From positions 1-64,000 of the forward strand of contig JADJOD010000006.1 in NCBI GenBank assembly GCA_016713985.1: a DNA stretch of 64,000 bases, in the 5' to 3' direction. The notes under the pieces are model-generated. The model was given only the letters and a program-made list of their open reading frames with translations. It did not search any database and was not told the origin of the DNA. Positions within the stretch are counted from its first letter, which is position 1, and each line of letters opens with the position of its first letter. This document shows, piece after piece, positions 59,987 through 64,000 of the stretch. Made by a program: the position numbers and the translations under genes. This stretch comes from Lewinellaceae bacterium. Lineage in GTDB: Bacteria; Bacteroidota; Bacteroidia; Chitinophagales; Saprospiraceae.

Positions 59987-60811
59987 ATGCTCGCCTTCTG
60001 CTTTCTCCTGTTTGCAGCGCCTCCCGATACGCTGCCTTATGACCTGAATAACCCGTCGTTCATCATCAACCTCGTCAGCGATGAATTGCGGGAGATTTCC
60101 GGACTCAGCCCCACCGATTCGGCGGGTATTTACCTGGCGATTGCCGACGAAAAGGGTACTATTTTTTTCATCGACGGAAACGGCGGCGGCGTTACGTTGC
60201 GCAAAGTGGATTTCCGGGACAAAGGGGATTTTGAAGGGGTGGAAATGGCCGGAAAATGCCTCTATGCCGTAAAAAGCAACGGCGATATTTTTGAAATTGA
60301 CCGCTGGAACAAACCCATACCCAGGGTAAAGGAGTTTAAAACCTTCTTGAAAAAGGAAGATGACGTGGAAGGGCTTTGCCACGATCCGAAACGGCGCGCT
60401 TTGTTAGTCGCCTGCAAACAGAACCCGGATAGCGCCGGGTTGCGCCGGGTTTTTGCATTCAGCCTGAAATCCAAAAAACTGGACCCTAAGCCCGTTTATA
60501 CCGTCGACCCGGAGGAAGTGAACCGCCTCGTGCCCCTGACCGACGACGACAAACACAGCAGGTTCAGTCCTTCCGGCATTGCCATCCACCCGCTTACCGG
60601 CGACGTGTATATCACTTCCACTGCCCTCAAACGCCTGGTTGTACTCGATCATAAAACCGGGCGTATCCGCTATGCCGTACGATTGAACAAAAAAATATTG
60701 CCGCAACCGGAAGGAATCGCTTTTGATGTCGCGGGGAATCTTCATCTCAGCAGCGAAGGGAAAAAAGGAGAGGGGCTCGTTTTTAAATTCGATTATAAAG
60801 CGCTGAAATGA
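59987..60811 (+). CDS. SdiA-regulated-like / YjiK-type beta-propeller protein
   Basis: A 274-aa protein with a hydrophobic N-terminus (MLAFCFLLFAAPP) that is short for a signal peptide. Repeated strands such as LREISGLSPTDSAGIYLAIA DEKG, DFEGVEMAGKCLYAVKSNGD, SPSGIAIHPLTGDVYITSTA and PQPEGIAFDVAGNLHLSSEG fit the SdiA-regulated/YjiK fold. A Ca-binding or esterase-like role is not established. Its start could lie further upstream if a longer signal peptide is hidden by an indel. Confidence 0.78.
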   Translation: MLAFCFLLFAAPPDTLPYDLNNPSFIINLVSDELREISGLSPTDSAGIYLAIADEKGTIFFIDGNGGGVTLRKVDFRDKGDFEGVEMAGKCLYAVKSNGDIFEIDRWNKPIPRVKEFKTFLKKEDDVEGLCHDPKRRALLVACKQNPDSAGLRRVFAFSLKSKKLDPKPVYTVDPEEVNRLVPLTDDDKHSRFSPSGIAIHPLTGDVYITSTALKRLVVLDHKTGRIRYAVRLNKKILPQPEGIAFDVAGNLHLSSEGKKGEGLVFKFDYKALK

Positions 60812-60846
60812 ATACGCCCGGGCGCTTCATTTCTTTGGCAAACACC

Positions 60847-60854
60847 TAACTTTG
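60847..60854 (+). promoter_or_regulatory. Candidate -7 box TAACTTTG before sucB
   Basis: Matches TAnnTTTG, 125 bases before the start codon. The leader contains TTGCATTGCCG-like low complexity. Confidence 0.4.
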
Positions 60855-60978
60855 CCCGGCTTCCGCACTTTTTCCCTGTTGCATTGTTATATTGCCACAT
60901 TGCCGTGTTGTTGCAGTGTTGCATTGCCGGGCGGCGAAGCTTTTAACTCATTATCAATCAATTTATTATACCTGAAGG

Positions 60979-62235
60979 ATGCCGGTCATTGAACTCAAAA
61001 TACCCAATCTGGGAGAATCCATTTCAAACGTTACTTTTTCCAAATGGCTGAAGCCGGATGGCGCCATGGTGTCTATGGATGAGCCGCTTTGTGAAATTGA
61101 AACCGAAAAAGCCAACCAGGAATTGTCCGCCGACTCGGCCGGCAAACTGACCTGGGTAGCCAAAGAAGGAGAAGACCTGGAAATCGGGGCACTTTTTGCC
61201 AAAATTGATACCGACGCCCTTGCAACAGGAGCCGCCAGCCAGTCTGCCCCCGCTGCCGGGCAACCCGTAGCCACTGTTGCGGAAAAACAAACCGCCGTGC
61301 CGGCCACCAATACCAACTATGCAACCGGCACCCCCTCCCCTTCAGCCGCCAAAATTCTGGCGGAAGGTAATGTCAACCCCGCCGACGTAGCGGGCACCGG
61401 GCGCGACGGACGGATTACAAAAGACGACGCGGCAAAAGCCGTGGAAAACAAACCGCAAAGTACGCCGCCGCCTGCCCCGCCCAAAACTGACCCGGCCCCC
61501 GTTGCTCCACAAAAGGCGCCGGCAACCGCTTTTTCCCGCAACGAACGCCGCGAACGCCTCAGCAGGATGCGCCGTACCATCGCCAAGCGGTTAGTCAGCG
61601 CCAAAAACAACACGGCGATGCTCACCACGTTCAACGAAGTGGATATGAGCGGCGTGATGGAGTTGCGTGAAAAATACCAGGAAGCATTTGTCAAAAAATA
61701 CGGCATCAAACTGGGCTTCATGTCCATTTTTGCAAAAGCCTGCGCCAAAGTATTGCTCGAAATGCCGGAAGTGAATGCATTTATTGACGGCGACGACGTG
61801 ATTTTCCACGATTATGCCGACATCAGTATTGCGATCAGCACACCTTCCGGGCTCGTGGTGCCGCCGGTGCGTAATGTGGAAAGCCTGGGTTTTGCGGAGG
61901 TGGAAACGGCGATTAAAGAACTTTCGGTCAAAGCCCGCGACGGTAAACTGTCGCTGGAAGAAATGACGGGCGGCACGTTCACGATCACCAACGGCGGCGT
62001 TTTTGGCAGCCTGATGAGCACACCCATCATCAACGAACCGCAAAGCGCCATTCTCGGCATGCACGCCATCAAGGAACGGCCCATTGCCGTGAACGGCGAG
62101 GTGAAAATCCGGCCGATGATGTACCTGGCGCTCAGTTACGATCACCGGATCATCGACGGTTCCACATCGGTGACCTTCTTAGTGAAGGTGAAAAACCTGA
62201 TTGAAGATCCGGTGACCCTGTTGCTCGATATTTAA
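60979..62235 (+). CDS. sucB: 2-oxoglutarate dehydrogenase E2 (dihydrolipoyl succinyltransferase)
   Basis: A 418-aa protein. The lipoyl domain (residues 1-78) has the attachment Lys44 in EIETEKANQEL. A Pro/Ala linker leads to an E3-binding domain (SAAKILAEGNVNPADVAGTG RDGRITKDD, about 117-150). The catalytic domain has RRTIAKRLVSAKNNTAMLTT FNEVDMS and the active-site SYDHRIIDG (His389, Asp393). These features and IAISTPSGLVVPPVRNVESL identify the succinyl-type E2 of the TCA cycle. The E1 gene is not adjacent on the visible side. Confidence 0.93.
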   Translation: MPVIELKIPNLGESISNVTFSKWLKPDGAMVSMDEPLCEIETEKANQELSADSAGKLTWVAKEGEDLEIGALFAKIDTDALATGAASQSAPAAGQPVATVAEKQTAVPATNTNYATGTPSPSAAKILAEGNVNPADVAGTGRDGRITKDDAAKAVENKPQSTPPPAPPKTDPAPVAPQKAPATAFSRNERRERLSRMRRTIAKRLVSAKNNTAMLTTFNEVDMSGVMELREKYQEAFVKKYGIKLGFMSIFAKACAKVLLEMPEVNAFIDGDDVIFHDYADISIAISTPSGLVVPPVRNVESLGFAEVETAIKELSVKARDGKLSLEEMTGGTFTITNGGVFGSLMSTPIINEPQSAILGMHAIKERPIAVNGEVKIRPMMYLALSYDHRIIDGSTSVTFLVKVKNLIEDPVTLLLDI

Positions 62236-62315
62236 AACGGATTGCCGGTTTTGTCTGCCCGGCAACAAACACGCCGGCTGTTTTCCACGTTCTTTGCAAA
62301 AAAAAGAACCCGGCC

Positions 62316-63209
62316 GTGCCAACCGATACTTTCCGATACTTTGCCAAACAACAGCCATTATTGTTGCTCCTGGTACTGCTTGCGCCCCCGCTGCTTTGTG
62401 CCCAGGGGCCACTTGACGGGTACCTGAAGGGAAAAGGTGTACTGGACCTCGCGCCTTCGTTTTCCTTTCAGTCGGCCGCGGAATTTGCCGGTCCCGGGGG
62501 CCAAACTTTTGATTTGCCGTATAAAGGCAGCATGCTCGGTTTATTTGCCGAATACGGTGTCAGCCAACGCCTGGATCTGGTGGGCACGGCAGCATATGTT
62601 TTTACGGAAGCCGGCAGCGGCTTGCAGGACGGCGGTTTGTTTGTCAAATACCGCCCGTTTTATAAAGAGATTCGGGGCGGCGGCAGACTCGGGGTATTGG
62701 CGGGTATCGGCGCAGGGTTCCCACTCGCCGACTATAAACCCTTGATTACCGGCGCTTTGGGTCAAAAAGCGGTAACAGTACCCTTTCGCCTGATTCTGCA
62801 ATGGGAGACGCCTGCCGGCCTTTTTTTCAACGTCACGGGCGGCTACCACTGGAGACTCGATCGGCTGGATGAAAAGGATATTGCAACGATAAAAGCGGCC
62901 AGGCCCGATTACCAGCCCATCGGGCCGAAAAATTTCAGCACCCTTTTATGTAAAACCGGTTTCCCCTCGAAGCATTACTACCTCGACGCCTGGGTGGAGT
63001 GGCAACACACTTCCGGCGGAGCCAATTATGTACCCGGCGTACCCGATCTGCCGCAGGCATACGGCGTGTCGTACACGCAGGCCGGGGGCACGATTTATTA
63101 TTCGGAAAGTGGAAAAAACGGCATTTACCTGAGCGGAGCTTATACATTGGCGGGGCGAAATACGAGCCGTATACTCCGCCTTACCATCGGCATGGTGGTC
63201 AAGTTGTGA
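62316..63209 (+). CDS. Predicted outer-membrane beta-barrel protein
   Basis: A 297-aa protein. The N-terminus from GTG (MPTDTFRYFAKQQPLLLLLV) contains a signal peptide ending near LCAQ. The rest alternates aromatic/hydrophobic strands (GSMLGLFAEYGVSQRLDLVG TAAYVF, GRLGVLAGIGAGFPLADYKP, GIYLSGAYTLAGRNTSRILR LTIGM), typical of a small barrel. No family name is certain. No ATG is available upstream; the start may be the GTG or may be hidden by an indel. Confidence 0.72.
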   Translation: MPTDTFRYFAKQQPLLLLLVLLAPPLLCAQGPLDGYLKGKGVLDLAPSFSFQSAAEFAGPGGQTFDLPYKGSMLGLFAEYGVSQRLDLVGTAAYVFTEAGSGLQDGGLFVKYRPFYKEIRGGGRLGVLAGIGAGFPLADYKPLITGALGQKAVTVPFRLILQWETPAGLFFNVTGGYHWRLDRLDEKDIATIKAARPDYQPIGPKNFSTLLCKTGFPSKHYYLDAWVEWQHTSGGANYVPGVPDLPQAYGVSYTQAGGTIYYSESGKNGIYLSGAYTLAGRNTSRILRLTIGMVVKL

Positions 63210-63230
63210 AAAAAAACGGATAAAAGGGCT

Positions 63231-64000
63231 TTATTTCGGCAAGCGGATTTTATACGTTTTTCCCGTTTTATTGGTCATTTTACTGTCCACCAGCCAGGGA
63301 TTGTACAATTTGAGCATGCGGTAATTGGTCCCGTGTTCCCGCGCGAAGTCGCCCCAATTGGCAACCGCTTTATTCACTTCCACGGTTTTATACTCGGTCA
63401 GCGGCGGGTACAGGTGTTCTTTTTCGATGGCGTACTCGTACAGGTCCGGATGTTCCATTACTTCTTTGATCGCTACGATCCGGAACGGGTAACGCATCGT
63501 TTCATCGGCGGCTAAGTTCAGTTCGTAAAAACTTTTGGCGCGTTGTTTTTCCATTTCTTCGCCGATCCGGCCGGGGCCGCCGTTGTAGGCGGCGGCGGCC
63601 AGCGTCCAGGAGCCGAGCCGTTCTTTTTCCTTGCGCAGGTATTTGCAGGCCGCATGGGTGGCTTTTTCTAAGTGGTATCGTTCGTCCACTTCACTGTTGA
63701 CTTCCAGGCCATAACCGTCCGCAGCGCCTTTCATAAACTGCCACACGCCGCGGGCGCCTGCCGGTGAAATGGCATTGGAGAGGGCGCTTTCCGCCACCGC
63801 CAGGTATTTTAAATCATTGGGCACCCCTTCTTCCTTCAGGATAGGTTCGATGACCGGAAACAATGCATTTGCCCTTTTAACGGCAAGTATGGTCTGGGAA
63901 TGAAAATAAACGTTGCGCAGCAACTCCGCGTCGAGCCGCTGGCGAACATCCCAGTTCCCCATCGGCAATTTTTCACCGCAAAAATCGAAGTCCTTGTCCA
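63231..64000 (-). CDS. Lytic murein transglycosylase (MltD/SLT-like), cut by the window edge
   Basis: The frame remains open to the right edge (residues DFCGEKLP precede MGNWDVRQRLD), so the N-terminus and signal peptide are missing. The goose-lysozyme/SLT signature is present: YLAVAESALSNAISPAGARG VWQFMKGAADGYG with the catalytic Glu in AVAESAL, followed by AACKYLRKEKERLGSWTLAA AAYNGGPGRI. The C-terminal part (TVEVNKAVANWGDFAREHGT NYRMLKLYNPWLVD ... YKIRLPK) resembles a LysM-type tail. It would cleave glycan strands in the periplasm. Confidence 0.92.
   Translation of the reverse strand, partial: DKDFDFCGEKLPMGNWDVRQRLDAELLRNVYFHSQTILAVKRANALFPVIEPILKEEGVPNDLKYLAVAESALSNAISPAGARGVWQFMKGAADGYGLEVNSEVDERYHLEKATHAACKYLRKEKERLGSWTLAAAAYNGGPGRIGEEMEKQRAKSFYELNLAADETMRYPFRIVAIKEVMEHPDLYEYAIEKEHLYPPLTEYKTVEVNKAVANWGDFAREHGTNYRMLKLYNPWLVDSKMTNKTGKTYKIRLPK

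Overview
The window looks like a chromosomal segment of a Bacteroidota bacterium, most likely a Saprospiria-type marine or sludge organism. This is inferred from several signs: type IX secretion C-terminal sorting domains, HYR/dockerin-like giant surface proteins, a secreted extension on ATP synthase subunit a, Bacteroidota-type TAnnTTTG promoter boxes without Shine-Dalgarno sequences, a CarboxypepD-type TonB receptor and a mevalonate-pathway decarboxylase.

Region 1 (1-23.8 kb, all minus strand) is a nearly complete extracellular contractile injection system (eCIS, PVC/Afp-like). In transcription order it holds a Pvc16/DUF4255 cap or terminator protein, a 348-aa unknown, the sheath, two gp19-type tube proteins, a DUF5908 mini-protein (Pvc6 position), a LysM tube/baseplate adaptor (Pvc7), a VgrG-like spike (Pvc8), a PAAR tip (Pvc10), a gp25 wedge (Pvc9), two large baseplate proteins (Pvc11, Pvc12), a 1585-aa protein in the tail-fibre (Pvc13) slot, a tape-measure protein (Pvc14) and a DUF4157 eCIS-core protein cut by the left edge. 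The AAA+ ATPase (Pvc15) is not in the window.

Region 2 (24.0-31.2 kb, plus strand) diverges from the eCIS operon and looks like its accessory or cargo module. It holds a three-segment membrane protein, two small coiled-coil envelope proteins, two proteins that share a GIN-x-H ... S-x-x-C signature resembling L,D-transpeptidase/murein-active domains, and a leaderless subtilase.

Region 3 (31.5-37.2 kb) is the ATP synthase operon atpB-E-F-H-A-G, without atpD or atpC, ending in a strong terminator. Region 4 (37.2-40.8 kb, minus) is a metal-handling group: a secreted HMA protein, a TonB-dependent receptor and a Cys-rich small membrane protein. Region 5 (41-46.5 kb) holds a T9SS-exported BNR-repeat protein, mevalonate diphosphate decarboxylase, a PASTA protein, a rhodanese, a secreted metallopeptidase and a small lipoprotein. 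Region 6 (46.7-56.2 kb) is a tandem pair of about 1530-aa secreted HYR/dockerin-like surface proteins. Region 7 (56.4-64 kb) holds an M16 peptidase, a HAD-like hydrolase, an SdiA-regulated-like propeller protein, the 2-oxoglutarate dehydrogenase E2 subunit, an outer-membrane protein and a lytic transglycosylase cut by the right edge.

Two things stand out besides the eCIS. First, many genes are broken by single-base indels. They cluster in the eCIS and are densest around two low-GC patches whose edges often coincide with frame breaks inside genes. Most sit at homopolymers, so assembly or consensus error (or strain mixing) is more likely than decay; I annotate these as reconstructed genes. Second, intergenic DNA is rich in repeats: heptamer arrays, 28-bp palindrome arrays, ACAGGATTT arrays, a 55-nt poly-G tract, a 107-bp perfect palindrome and several dispersed palindromic elements, one inside a reading frame.
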